In this document: positions 22,258 through 32,695 of the stretch, piece by piece
Position numbering within the stretch: position 1 is the stretch's first letter
Layout: the number at the start of each line of letters is the position of its first letter
NCBI GenBank assembly: GCA_015501585.1
Contig: JADNRY010000040.1
Span: 62,001 to 126,000, forward strand
Source of the DNA: Rhodocollybia butyracea
Taxonomy: Eukaryota; Basidiomycota; Agaricomycetes; Agaricales; Omphalotaceae
Reading direction: 5' to 3'
Length of the DNA: 64,000 nt
Notes under the pieces: generated by a model
What the model was told of the DNA's origin: nothing
The model's input: only the letters and a program-made list of their open reading frames with translations
The model's database searches: none
Made by a program: the position numbers and the translations under genes

Positions 22258-22946
22258 TTCTTGTTGGATTTGAACTCTAGAAGTGATAGCAGCTTACTTA
22301 CTTGCTGCCTGTCCACACTGCCAGAGCTGTAGCCTGGCCAAATATGGTTTTCTGCCATTCCTCAAAGGACTGTGCAGCATGGTGATCAAAATATATAGTC
22401 AAATTGTGAACTCAAGTAAGTGATCGAACTTTCCTCAGCAGTACATGAGTGTACAATGACTCTGTATTGATAAAGATAAGTCCCTGTGAACTTAAGTAAG
22501 TAATCTAATCTAACGATTGTCAGTACGAAGAACACAAGTATAAAGATATTGAATAAACCGTGACCTCCCTCAGCAGTACACGAGAGTACACACAACAACT
22601 GAGGGAATAAAAGAAAGTATCGAAGTATAGATAAAGTATCAATGCCGCCCACCCGAGGAGGCCTCTCGATGAGCGAAGGAAAGTAAAGATTTTGTCCATA
22701 TTGGAGGTAAAGAAAGGATAAACAACTGTGAGCGCCGTAAGCGGAGAAAAACCTTTCCTTACTTATATGGTAAGGAATCATGCACTTACCTGTACAGGCT
22801 ACTACTTACTAAATTCTAATCTTGTGTAGCCTGCGCAGGCTAGGAATGGTACGAAGCCTGCACTAGTAAAAACCTACCTACCTACCTACTACCACCGATG
22901 AAATAATCTCTAGTAGTATAATTACTATTGAAGTTCAATATATATA
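22258..22946. other. AT-rich repetitive stretch, possible LTR debris
   Basis: Internal near-repeats include GTGAACTCAAGTAAGT/GTGAACTTAAGTAAGT (about 22408, 22486) and CTCAGCAGTACA-GAG-GTAC (about 22434, 22568), plus a short CCTA run at about 22874. A 131-codon minus-strand frame here has no supporting features. Probably old retroelement DNA. Confidence 0.35.
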
Positions 22947-23400
22947 TTACGAGTCCTGAATGTAATGAAGGCTCGTCCTTATGGCCGGTTTTGCGTGGGA
23001 ATTTCTTCCCGATTAGGGTTGATCTTGCCCAAATTTGGAAGAATCGTTTCCCCATATTTAGAAATGTCAAAGCGTTTGGCATGTGACTTTCTGATGTACC
23101 CACTGTATATCCCATGTTACCCAAAACTTTGCCGCATCTACCTTTTTACTCTTAAACTTCTTGCATCAAATGCCGTTGTGGTTGCACCTCTAATGCGTGG
23201 ATTATCAGTGCTGTACATTCTTTTCGCCACACGGCGTTTATCCATCTTAATAAACTTTACTTCCATTTTTGTAGCCCCGCACTTACTTCCTCGGTTTTTT
23301 ACATTTCGTCGGCGGTTGTTGCAGTGCACGATTCATAACTAGTGTCTTGCAGGACTCGTACCTGCCACGCGCTTGGCGCGGTGGCCCACACTCGCAAGTA
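22947..23400. repeat. Short repeat unit 2 with both end types
   Basis: Starts with the 5'-type repeat (22947-23095) and ends with the 3'-type repeat (23350-23400), about 0.45 kb in all. It looks like an internally deleted relative of the 1.6-kb unit at 20630-22257. The ends carry TACGAGTCCTG and, inverted, CAGGACTCGTA. Confidence 0.55.
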
Positions 23401-23730
23401 TAATGGATTCAGAGGAATAAAACGCCAAAGCCACCCGTAAAATAACCGGTATGACTTGTTGCGCCGCATTTTGGGTATCTCACCATGTTTGAAAGAGTTT
23501 TGTCCTGCACGAGTGGAGTTCTTATCTATATTCTAGTGTGGTCCCCGGTGTTTGGAGAGATATCTGGAAAACTTTTTTTTTTTTTTTTTGCTTTTAGCAA
23601 TATTGTAAGCAATATGAGTATGAATATCTCTGAATGGATGTTTTACTTTACACAGTCTGCAGCGATTGATGAGGGGATGATTTCTACGATCTACCAAAAA
23701 AGGGGAGGTATCGTGATGCATTATCCCATG
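23401..23730. other. Spacer with a poly-T run
   Basis: Contains a T tract of about 19 near 23571-23589. No gene recognised; the NACHT gene ends at its right edge. Confidence 0.4.
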
Positions 23731-25140
23731 TCAACAATTGGCAGGAAGGTCTTCGTAGGATCTAAGTAATGGGGTGATTTGGAAAGAAGAGTGACTAATA
23801 TTTGCTGGTAAGAGACTAGTGAAATGAGAGGGAATTTGTGAGACGATATGCCTCTTTATCTGATTAGAGTCAGCGGACAGCCGAATAGGGATTTCGAGGT
23901 CAGACACAATGATCCTGAAGCCAATGGTGGATATTTCGAGAAAATGCTGCAAGAGCTTGTTATGTTTACTCTAAGGAGCGGCATAAAGCGATATTGTGTA
24001 AGCAATGAAGACACATGAAAGGGTCTCTCATACCTTGAAGTGAGCCTGGACTGTAAATGTTTTTTCCAGAAAATTAACAAGTGGCCGGATGAAAAAAGTT
24101 ATTGCAGCTGAGTGGAGAGTGGAATGTCGATATAGAGTAAGAGAAGCGGAGTAAACATTGAAAGTGTTGAGCCGTGACAGAAGTTGAGCGGTGCCACATG
24201 CATGGGTATGATGAACTGCCCAACACAAGTGAGCATATTTCAACATATAAAGAGAAACAGCGCTCTCGTTGTCAGGTTCAAAAGCAAGTGATAAGCCTCC
24301 AACTTCAAATACAGATAAGCAGCACTGTGCAAGATAGTCATGGCCATCTGATTTGTTGATATAAAAGTGCAATGACCTTTTGTGGTCTGATAAAAAATCC
24401 CCAAAGGAAGCATGACAAAAACGAAGGCCAGATTCAACAGGGGAAGGGTCATTGAACAAAGAATGGAGACCAGATAATGCAGCGTGGAGAGCACCTAGGG
24501 ATTTCATTTCACCAGCAAGTAGATGCACCAAGACATCCTGTGAGAACATTGTGTAAGGCAGGTCCAACATCATGTCTTTGTACACTATGATTGCCCCAAG
24601 AATGTGGACCCAGTTGGTGTTCTTTTTGTGCGCAGTTGATAAGATTTGATGGTAAAGAGCATCCAGCTCTGCAAATGGTGATTCTACCCCCTCTGGTGGT
24701 TGAATACCAAGTACCACATCGAGACGGTCTGCTGGGACTGCACTATCATCATCAATGTATTTTAGTACTGTTGATGGGTATATGAAGTGTCCTGAAGCCT
24801 TTCTAACCAGGATATCAATCTGGTTATCAGTTGGCCAAGGACGAGAAACATGTTCCATTGTATGCGAGTGACATTGGAGTATTTCTCGGAATTTGTCCTG
24901 GAGAAATACTCGAATTTCACGATATGCTTGAAATAAATGATCATCGAGAGGCATCCAACGACAGATAGACTCGAGGTGTGGGTTGTTAAAGGACTGTTTG
25001 ATGCGAGGTTCTGGTCTGCTGGCAATTAGAATTCGGAATGGAAGAGGGTGTTTATGCATCGCATTTTCGAGAATGGAGAGGATACGTTGTTGATTGCGAC
25101 TATCAGAGCATTCATCGAGACCATCGATGATGATAATTCG

Positions 25141-25212
25141 GGTGGGCGTCATAGTTTTGGTGGGTGTCATAGTTTCGGTGGGCGTCATAGTTTCAGTGAG
25201 CATCATAGTTTG
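25141..25212. repeat. Coding minisatellite, 18-bp unit, in the NACHT insert
   Basis: Four copies of GTGGGCGTCATAGTTTCG with few changes, coding MTPTET-type repeats on the minus strand just before the Walker B motif. Confidence 0.75.
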
Positions 25213-25352
25213 GATGGGTATAGTTCGATTAGCAGATCCCCACAGGCGCACGAAACGAGCCATCATAATTTGGATGACAAAGGTGGTGACGAAGGTGGAG
25301 AACATATCCAGAAGCGCGCGCAATGATATAGATGAACCTGTACCTGGCGGCG

Positions 25353-25437
25353 TAGATGAAAATAGAGATGGCGTAGATGAGAATGGAGGTGGTGTAGATG
25401 ACAGCGGAGGCGGCGTAGATGAAAACAGAGTCAGGCG
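25353..25437. repeat. Coding minisatellite, 21-bp unit, in the NACHT insert
   Basis: Four imperfect copies of GGCGTAGATGAAAATAGAGAT, coding FSSTPPP-type repeats on the minus strand. Confidence 0.75.
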
Positions 25438-26101
25438 AGTCTTTCTGTCATTTCGCAGATGTGAAGAGGGAGGTTTTCTAAGCAACTCCTGGTGCATCTG
25501 GACCTTGAACCAGGGCTGCAGGATAAGGTCATTAAACTGAATCTCAATTGTTGATGTGAGGATAGATGGATTTCTAATGACCACTAAGTTTATGATCGAG
25601 CGAAACTCATGGATTGCGCTAGCGATCTGGAAAGCAAGTGTAGTGAACAGCCGCTCAGGGTTGTTTCGGGATGGATCAGAGCGCCAAAAGAAGAAACTCC
25701 CAGCTAAGATCCCATCATTCGCACAGGCCACTGCAATAGTCTGAGCAATAGCCGACTTTCCTGCTCCAGCTGGTCCACAGAGCCAGCGGATGCTTGAGTC
25801 ATTTGGGAAGACCTGGGGTGCATCCTGTTTGATCCACCCTTCAACTCTCTCAAAATATCTTCTCGAGTTCCTGGATGGCACAATGGTGGAGGAAAACGAG
25901 CTTCTGCATTAAACAGAGCAGAAGTGGATATATACCCATATAGTATGTGAAGGCCTTTCAATGTGTTAACGCTGTTTGTCGATCTGTGAGGCAAGTGACC
26001 GACTCACCTCTTTCTCCATCATTCGTAGAGGTATTCATATCGCCGCTGACATTGTTGAAGGTTCCCCCCTTGATAACAAAGTTGTGAGATCCACTAAACA
26101 T

Positions 26102-26460
26102 CCCAGAAGTGTGATTGGCTTGATTTCTGTTCGCAAAGAGGGTAGTTGAAGGTAGATAGTTGATAGGTCTTTAGTATTTACCATACAACGTGTGCATCGT
26201 TTGATAAAACGTGGATTCAAGATAAGATAGGGAACTTTGAAAACTTACATAATTATAAGTTTTCTTGTCCGCATATTAAAATATTAACGTTTCAACTCCC
26301 AACCACCTGTTGATCTACAATGTGTTCACTACGATTCTCTTGCGATGCACGTCAAGAAACTATCATGATAATGAAGACGATGTTCACAGAGAAACTTCTC
26401 CGACCCTAATTTTACGAGGTGGAAGCTGAGCGCTGAGCTGAAACGGAAATCCTGATCCAT
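26102..26460. other. Intergenic between NACHT and FHA-RING genes
   Basis: No coding signal; presumed NACHT promoter on the minus strand. Confidence 0.4.
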
Positions 26461-27985
26461 CAGAAAACACAAGCTCATCTGCTCCTGGACCCGGCCACGG
26501 CTTCTCTTCTATGCACAGACGAAAACAATCTGCCAACACTCTCGCTTCTCCTCTTCTTCCCGTTCTTCCACCAGCAGCCTCTTCACCCTCGTCCAGCAGC
26601 GCCGGTCCTTTCCACCTCCGTCTCAATGCTATCACATGAGACATGCACACCAGAGGCCCACTTCTATGCCTCGGACGCTTCGCAGACCGTAGCGACAGTA
26701 ACACCACACCCAACGGTGGCATGAACGACAATAACCAGTTCGTTCAAGTTGGCGCTCAGAAGTAAAGTTGCCAGCAGAGCTCTGGGTTGAGGCCAGCCCT
26801 GCTGGTTCTGGCTTTAACGCTCTTTTGAGTTCCATGCCAAAATGTTTCATCCATGATACGAAATCATCCTCAGGCACGTTTTTCAACCATATCCGGCTTG
26901 GACCCCCTAGTGCATCACCCAAGTATGAGATCAAGAATAGGGATTTGTTGCAGCTTGGGGTGGATTATCAGGGAGGGAGTGAGGATATCTGTAAGAGTGT
27001 GAAGATGAGGGTGGAGTTGGGCCGGGAGTGGCAGAGTGGGGTTAATAAGTTTTAAGTAAGTCTTGAACATCGTCCGAGTTGTGTGTCTTTTGTACTAAAG
27101 TTGAGTTGAACTAGTTCGAATGCGATTAAGAATCTTGAGTCGTTTGCGAAAGCGGTCACTGGTCCTGCGGCTAGCGGTGGAAAGGCTGCGTCGAAGAAGA
27201 AGAAGGGTTCGAAGGGTGTGAGGTTACCGGATTGTTGTATATGTAAGTTTCCTCATCTGCCTATTCACTCTTCCTATCTCTATTTTTTCCCTTCATCATT
27301 TGCATACCATTTACTTACCCCGCTACAGGTCTCTTCCCCCTCGCCATCTGCCAATCTCTATTCATCTCCGGCTCCTGCTGCCACTCCTTCCGCTTTAAAT
27401 GTATCCGGCCGTTATTGGAGAGGACGTATTATAGGTTCGTTCGAACCCTTTCTGTTTTTATTCGTTCTAATAAAACCACAATAAACTCGCAGGAGCTTCA
27501 TGTGCCCCCTCTGCAGAACCTACGTCGATCTCGACGAAGATGTCGAAGTCGAGATGGACGAGGAGGACGAGGATGTTGGAGATGATTCCTGACGTAGGAA
27601 TCAATGTGGAAGCGGACGGGGATAATGCTCATGGTACCAGCGCGGCCGGAAGAATCTGCTGTGGACGTGGACGGTCATGTCCAAATCGACGGCGGGCGAC
27701 CTGGAATCCATGACGGTACCGATGATGCAGGTATATCGTTGACGGCCCCTCACTCGGCTGGGACTGCTACCGCCAAAGCAAACGTCAACATTGCTTGATC
27801 CCATCTCGTCGTCATCGAAAAGGAAACGCGAGCATGGAGATATGCTTATCAGCCAGCAGAACGTGGACCCTATGTTCATAGAGGGTAACTACGTGTCTGC
27901 GGATGAGGGGGGAGATATTCATATGCTTGATGGACATGGACATGGACACCCTGATGTTAGGTGGCGGAAGACGAAATGCATGTAG
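26461..27985 (+). pseudogene. FHA-RING E3 ubiquitin ligase, Dma/Chf type, degraded
   Basis: Plus-strand pieces in order: a serine/proline-rich start leading to PFHLRL; an FHA start PLLCLGRFADRSDSN; SKVASRA; ELWVEASP; DTKSSSGTFFNHIRLGPP and LLQLGVDYQGGSEDI with VKMRVELGREW (FHA end); a lysine-rich linker KKKKGSKG; RING halves LPDCCIC and CPLCRTYVDLDEDVEVE; then an acidic tail. This layout matches Dma1/Chf1-type ligases, which act in mitotic checkpoint and septin control. Damage includes missing bases at SRA/ELW (residues before ELW lost), an extra T in the run at 27050-27053 next to a splice donor, altered middle RING residues, and a frame break after DDS near 27591. Opposite-strand frames here are shadows. 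Confidence 0.65.
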
Positions 27986-28094
27986 ATCCGGTTGGGGAGG
28001 TCGGTGGATGTGAGGTATGGAGCGATTAGATGGTTCTGCATGAGCTCTGGACTGATTAGTGGGTTCTGCGATGCATGGCGATGCAGTCATGAGG

Positions 28095-28185
28095 GATTTA
28101 CGATGGTGTTGCGGTGGTGTTGCGGCGGTGTTGCGGCGGTGTTGCGATGGAGGTGCAATGGAGTTGCAATGGTGGTGGTGGCATT
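28095..28185. repeat. GTGTTGCGG-type minisatellite
   Basis: About eight imperfect 9-12 bp units (GGTGTTGCGGCG, then GAGTTGCAATG). Not in a recognised gene. Confidence 0.7.
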
Positions 28186-28606
28186 GGAAGCACTGATTTG
28201 GACGGTCAATATACCATAAGGTTTATCGTATTTTAGTAGCTATTGTAAAGGCTGGTGTAATGCATCTAGTGCTACATCTTTGTTGTTGTATTTGGGCTTT
28301 ATAGGATTTTTCGTGTATTCTCTACTCTATCTGCTATCTATGTTAATCAACTTTGTAATTTATGTAGACTCGGACTCGGGAGGAGGTGATTATCTGTGTG
28401 CCTAGTAGTTGGGGCCAGTATACTGTTTAGAACTTGCGTCTCTACTAGTTACACGGTCTCGCGACAGCCACGAAAGCACTCAAAAGAAAGATCGAGTACA
28501 CGGTAAGTAGGTAGGGGCACGGCCCTTCTGGGAACCCGGGAGCCGTATCGCTCTTAAGTGAGAATACAGACAGATATGACTCTAGAAAAGGCAACTGCCC
28601 TGGATA
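28186..28606. other. Intergenic
   Basis: No coding or repeat signal recognised before the target-site copy of the transposon at 28607. Confidence 0.35.
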
Positions 28607-28714
28607 CTTATTCCCAGTGAAAATCGACATGATTGAAATCGATTGAAATCGAGTGAGATTGAGTGATATTGGTTCAAATTGAGCGATATCGGTTCAGATT
28701 GGAAACTGTCAGCA

Positions 28715-30030
28715 AGTGACAGGTGTATTTACTTGTGGCCAAATGCTCTGCCGCGACCACGGCGGCAAGGGGCATTGCAGGCTGTGACCTGTTGGTCGGC
28801 TACCATCGGATGCCCCCGCAAATTGCGAGACAGTTGTACACCTCGCTGGTGGACCCTCACCTCATCTCTGCTTGCGAAGTTGCCCTCGATGTTCATGGGC
28901 CTAACATCCGCACACTGGAGGTGATGCAGGTTCGCTTCCTCCGGTGCATGCTGGGCCTCTCCCGCTCGTCAATTGTGTCGGTCCTCTTCACGGAGACTGG
29001 CATTATGCCAATTCGCCCTGAACGAGCGATCCTGGCTCTAAAACACCTCATCTACCTTCTTGAGCTCCCCCCATCCCACTATGCCAGTGTAGCTCTCCAC
29101 CAGAGTGAGCTCCTCCGGACCTTGGGCCACCCCTGTTGGCTCTCTGACCTCCATCTGGTGCTGGCCAACCTCCCGGGTAGCCCATCGCTGCCTGAGCTTC
29201 ATTATCTGCGCGGGGATCCAAAACGCCGGGTGTCTGCGGTGATTGACACGATCCGCCGCCTGGTCAATGCAGACCTCCAATCAAAGGTTGATGGCTGGTC
29301 AAGACTAGCCCTCCTGCGTGGGAGACGGGAGCCGCAGAAGGAGGGCCCTTCAACATCGCCGGTACGGTGCCTCCGGCACTACCTCACACGTGTCACGGCG
29401 GCGTCACACCGCACTTCATTGACTCGCCTGCTGTGCGGCGACACCACCCCAGTCACCTTTCGTGCATCCCCGGCGAGTCGGGGTCCACTCCCTGACGTGG
29501 AATGGCACCGCAAGAAGTGTCGGTCTTGTGATAGGCATATCGAGACGCCGGAACACATCCTCTTGCAGTGTGATTTGGGTGGGGCTCCCGAGATTGTGGC
29601 GGCGCGCGCTCTGTTCCTGGATGCAATGTCTCTTCACTTCCCACTGCCCAGGGATCGTGAGTTTTCAGACACAGCCGCACTGCACTACTTGAAGCAATTT
29701 ATTTTCCATTGGGACCAGGTGATCCCGGCGGCTAAGTTCATACACGACGTGTTGGGCCGTTGGAAGGCATTTGTAGGTGGCAGGGATGAGGGCCAGGACC
29801 ATGGGTCCTCAGGAAGCGAGGCCGAGAGCGGGAGGGACTAACACTAACATTAATTTATACACATTCATACCGTAGCCTCTAGCTACCTTGTATTACCTCT
29901 CTGGGAGAGCTTGCAGTCTACCATCCCTTCGTGGGTTGAGCTCGCTGCTTCTCTCCCCTAGAGTCCGGCTGTTCCCTCGTGGGACCCCGCTGTAGAGCGG
30001 AGCCGAGTATATTACTACTACTACTACTTG
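28715..30030 (+). mobile_element. 5'-truncated LINE (non-LTR retrotransposon) with 3' trinucleotide tail
   Basis: Coding part 28723-29841, a GC-rich 3' UTR of about 190 bp, and an ACT/TAC repeat tail near 30012-30028. Base composition is clearly richer in GC than the surrounding transposon. It is inserted within the TIR element. No clear target duplication was found. Confidence 0.7.
28723..29841 (+). pseudogene. C-terminal part of a LINE reverse-transcriptase polyprotein
   Basis: An open frame of 372 codons with no proper start, because the 5' part is lost. It contains LYTSLVDPHLISACEVALD, FLRCMLGLSRSS, LFTETGIMPIRPERAILAL and a CX2CX8HX4C zinc-knuckle-like motif (CRSC...ETPEHILLQC). These are typical of the region after the RT fingers and palm in fungal non-LTR elements. 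The polymerase core and endonuclease are missing, so it cannot be autonomous. It lacks stops, which suggests a fairly recent insertion. Confidence 0.75.
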
Positions 30031-30923
30031 TCACTGAGGAGAACCGATCTCCTTCGAAAAGTGAGACTTTAACCGATTTTTTTTGATTAAGATTGGATGG
30101 AATTGGTTTCCATTGTTTCACATTGTATCATATTGAAAGAAATTGGTTCTTATTATTGCAGTTTTTTTTTGGCTTTCAAATCTGTTAAAATCAATTCATG
30201 TTCATTATCATTGGTTCAAAATGGTTCATATCTATGTACATCGATTCTATATACATATACACCACACCAGGCCACACCATACTTGCAAGCAAACAAATCA
30301 GAGAAATTGCTGCCTTTGAAGCGAGTTTGAAAAGACTTAGTTATCTCTTGAGTTATCTGAAACTGAATAGCGCGTATTTGCAGTCGGTTCGGTGACCTCG
30401 GCATCTCCTCGCTACGTCACACAGCGATCGCGGATGACGACCGCAAGCTTGTCACGCCGTCTCATCGGCGTCTCCTCGTTACATGTAATGAACGAGGTAG
30501 AACTCACTGAGTCTGCTTCAGGTGTGTTGGCTATCTGTGAAGCGTGAAACCAGTCATTAGTAGGTTAATTGAATGAACAGCAAATGAAGAACACACCTGA
30601 ATTGCTGTCTATACACCAGTTCTTGACCAGTTCAAAATGTGTTAAGGATAGTTTTTGGAATCTTCAGATGATTGAGCAAAGAGACAGAAGTAATTAGTAA
30701 GATATCTTCAGACAGAGTAAGGACAGAGATAACAGAAGGGTGATTGTGGTGGTCTGTAAGAGAAATGCCTTTAGTGTTTTGACTTGCATAAAATATTTTT
30801 ATGGCACGGCGTTCTCTTGACGTGTCGACGGGGCAAATTTTTAATAGCTTAGATTGTTCAGAACAGCGTAGAACCAATGTGGTTCAAAACCAACAGATTC
30901 AGTATGTATTGATTTGGGTAAGG
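30031..30923. other. Interior of the TIR transposon
   Basis: Subterminal-type repeats (GGTTTCCATTG, AAATTGGTTCTT) at 30090-30240, then non-coding DNA without recognised motifs. Confidence 0.4.
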
Positions 30924-31137
30924 GATTGACAGCTACCAATTTCATCCGATTTCACTCAATCTTGTCCGATTTCACTCAATTTCATCCAATTTCATTCAAT
31001 CTCAACCATTTAAACCATGTCGATTTTCACTGGGACTTATTACTAGTAGATGCCCTACTTACAGCCTCGTAGCATTACTCAGTGTGTATGTAAACTAGTA
31101 AATATTTGGAACCCTAGTAAACTATCAGTTCTAACAG

Positions 31138-32505
31138 GCAAGTAAGAGATAAAAATATCATTACCCTAGAAACGGGTCAACTCGGAGTGGTTTAACTGGA
31201 GTACAGAGTTGGCTAATATGTACTGCCCATAGCCTAGGCTGAATATTCCTTGAACGGGGTCACAGATAGAGACTCAGAGAACGAGCAAAATAATGGTCTG
31301 GCTTGAGTTCCCCGACTCTGACCGAAGGGAAGAGAGGGTCTTGTACTGTGCGATCGAACTAAAAAAGCGTGTGAAATATCAGATAAAGAAATAATTTCTC
31401 ATCACGTTATTTTAAGCTCCCCTGTAGTGGGACTATAAGGGCTTGCAAAGTTGAAGTCTCCTCGCTCAACGACCACGTCTAAGATCTAGAGCCTGTTGAA
31501 AAAATAAATAATCTTGCTTTACTGTTTCAATCGTTACAATGCACAATTCCTATTTGGGCACAACCTGCGTCATCAAACTTGCGACAGGAACAACTGCAGA
31601 AATTGCCAGTATCTGATTTATTGGATGCACCATTTATGCACATTACTGATACTACACCGTTGATTACGCGTAAAGCAGCTATTCATGCAGTGGAAACACG
31701 ATGTACAAATATACTTGTTCCATTTACTGTTCTGCCACAGAACTCAGATTTGTTTAAGAATGTAGTTTCCAGTTATCAAAGTGAGTTCGGAAATCCATTA
31801 ACATCAGCGTTGATGAACGCAGTACCTATGTCACTTCCAGTAACTACTCATATTCTTTCGCAGCCTGATATACTCAAAGATATTCAGCAATTAATTGCTT
31901 GCAGTGAAGAAGGTGAGCAACTGCAGTTCATCCAAGCTGTAAACTTACAAATGCGATTGAATGATGGTGAACTACTGTATAGTACGACTTCAATATACAG
32001 TGCTATATATACTCGTTCTAAGTTTCGCGATGTATGCCTCGCGAAAAGTTTTCAGCGTGATTTTACATCACTTTATTCGATATCTGTGTACAATTTACTG
32101 ACCATGTACCTCAGTAAATGCAGTGAACATGGTATTGACGCAGTGAATACTGTCGAAGATGTTTTGATTTGTCCAAATTTTATTCCTTACACTAAGAAAC
32201 TCATTAACCTATATAAACCCAGTAACCTATGTAAACTTTGCAACTGTAATCAAAATTTCTCTTCCAGGCTCAGCTACATTTTTGTTAACTGTATCGAACA
32301 CTGGCTCACAATACACTAGCCTGAGTCGGGGATTGCCGCACCAGCGGCGCTAACGATAGGCTATCAGGTCAACGGTAGAAAATAATTTTGTAATTGAAAT
32401 AAATGGGAATCTAGGTCACATGCGGGAGGTAGAAATCAAAAAGTAGTAGTAGTAGTAAAAGTAACCTAACCTCGGCCAATCCGCTTTCGTCACTTACAGA
32501 CATAG
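31138..32505 (+). mobile_element. Element with an unknown AT-rich gene; ends also present at 20.2 kb
   Basis: Both ends (AAGTAAGAGA...GGCTGAATATTCC and CCTCCCGC...GGCCAATCCGC-TTTCGTCACTTA) are found joined, inverted, at 20216-20492. A third copy of the right end is at about 51286. No long terminal inverted or direct repeats were seen. The only coding part is the frame ending at 32319. Presumed transposon of unknown class. Confidence 0.55.
31485..32319 (+). CDS. Unrecognised protein inside the element (3' exon)
   Basis: Open from about 31485 to TAA 32319 (about 275 codons) with no in-frame ATG at the start. An upstream exon spliced at one of the AG sites near 31480-31490 is likely. The protein is soluble with an LLFQSLQCTIPIW start, many Q, T and L residues, and a cysteine-rich end (LCKLCNCNQNF). 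AT-rich codon use sets it apart from neighbouring genes. No known transposase, integrase or polymerase motif is visible, so I give no function. Confidence 0.45.
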
Positions 32506-32695
32506 TTAAGCAATGTGTACCAAATAGCAGGGGTACTCGATTTTGAATTCAAAGAATAAATAGCTTCAAAGTTCGATGATCCTGAGCCGTGCTAGAACCA
32601 TCGTACTAGTACCGTCTCTTTGAATTTCAGTCTTTTATTGCACATCGGATTTATCTCAGGCGTTCAAGTTGCTTACTTTCTACCTTTCTACAACA

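Larger units (their letters stand above)
23731..26101 (-). pseudogene. NACHT-domain NTPase (fungal NLR-like), one frameshift
   Basis: Minus-strand exons are 26008-26101, 24034-25955 and 23731-23970. The N-terminus reads NFVIKGGTFNNVSGD and, across the first intron, GLHILYGYISTSAL, a leader typical of Agaricomycete NACHT genes, followed by CHPGTRE. P-loop WLCGPAGAGKSAIAQTIA, then SFFFWRSD, then Walker B-like RIIIIDGLDEC and ILIASRPEP. These are STAND-type NTPases, implicated in fungal non-self recognition and cell death. Between P-loop and Walker B sits an unusual low-complexity insert of about 130 residues made by two minisatellites. Near 25843 the leader frame (REDILRE) and the NTPase frame (VEGWIKQDAP) are offset by one base. 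No ankyrin or WD repeats are seen at the C-terminus. If that base is an error the gene is intact. Confidence 0.75.
28614..31034. mobile_element. DNA transposon with long terminal inverted repeats and 7-bp target duplication
   Basis: The left end CCCAGTGAAAATCGACATG (28614 on) and the right end, its inverted match ending CACTGGG at 31034, are each flanked by ACTTATT (28607-28613 and 31035-31041). Inside both ends is about 90 bp of degenerate 10-bp repeats of the type GAAATTGAGT, which continues at 30090-30240. CAGTG ends recall hAT-like elements, although those usually make 8-bp duplications. No transposase frame is left, so it is non-autonomous. A LINE fragment sits inside it. Confidence 0.7.

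Noticed and set aside
22386..22781. 131-codon minus-strand frame
   Set aside because: It spans internal near-repeats and has no supporting motif or gene structure.
26384..26934. Two minus-strand frames over 100 codons
   Set aside because: They lie antisense to the recognisable FHA-RING coding sequence and show no family features.
25141..28185. Regular short repeats considered as a CRISPR array
   Set aside because: Units are adjoining with no unique spacers, lie partly in coding DNA, and the genome is eukaryotic.
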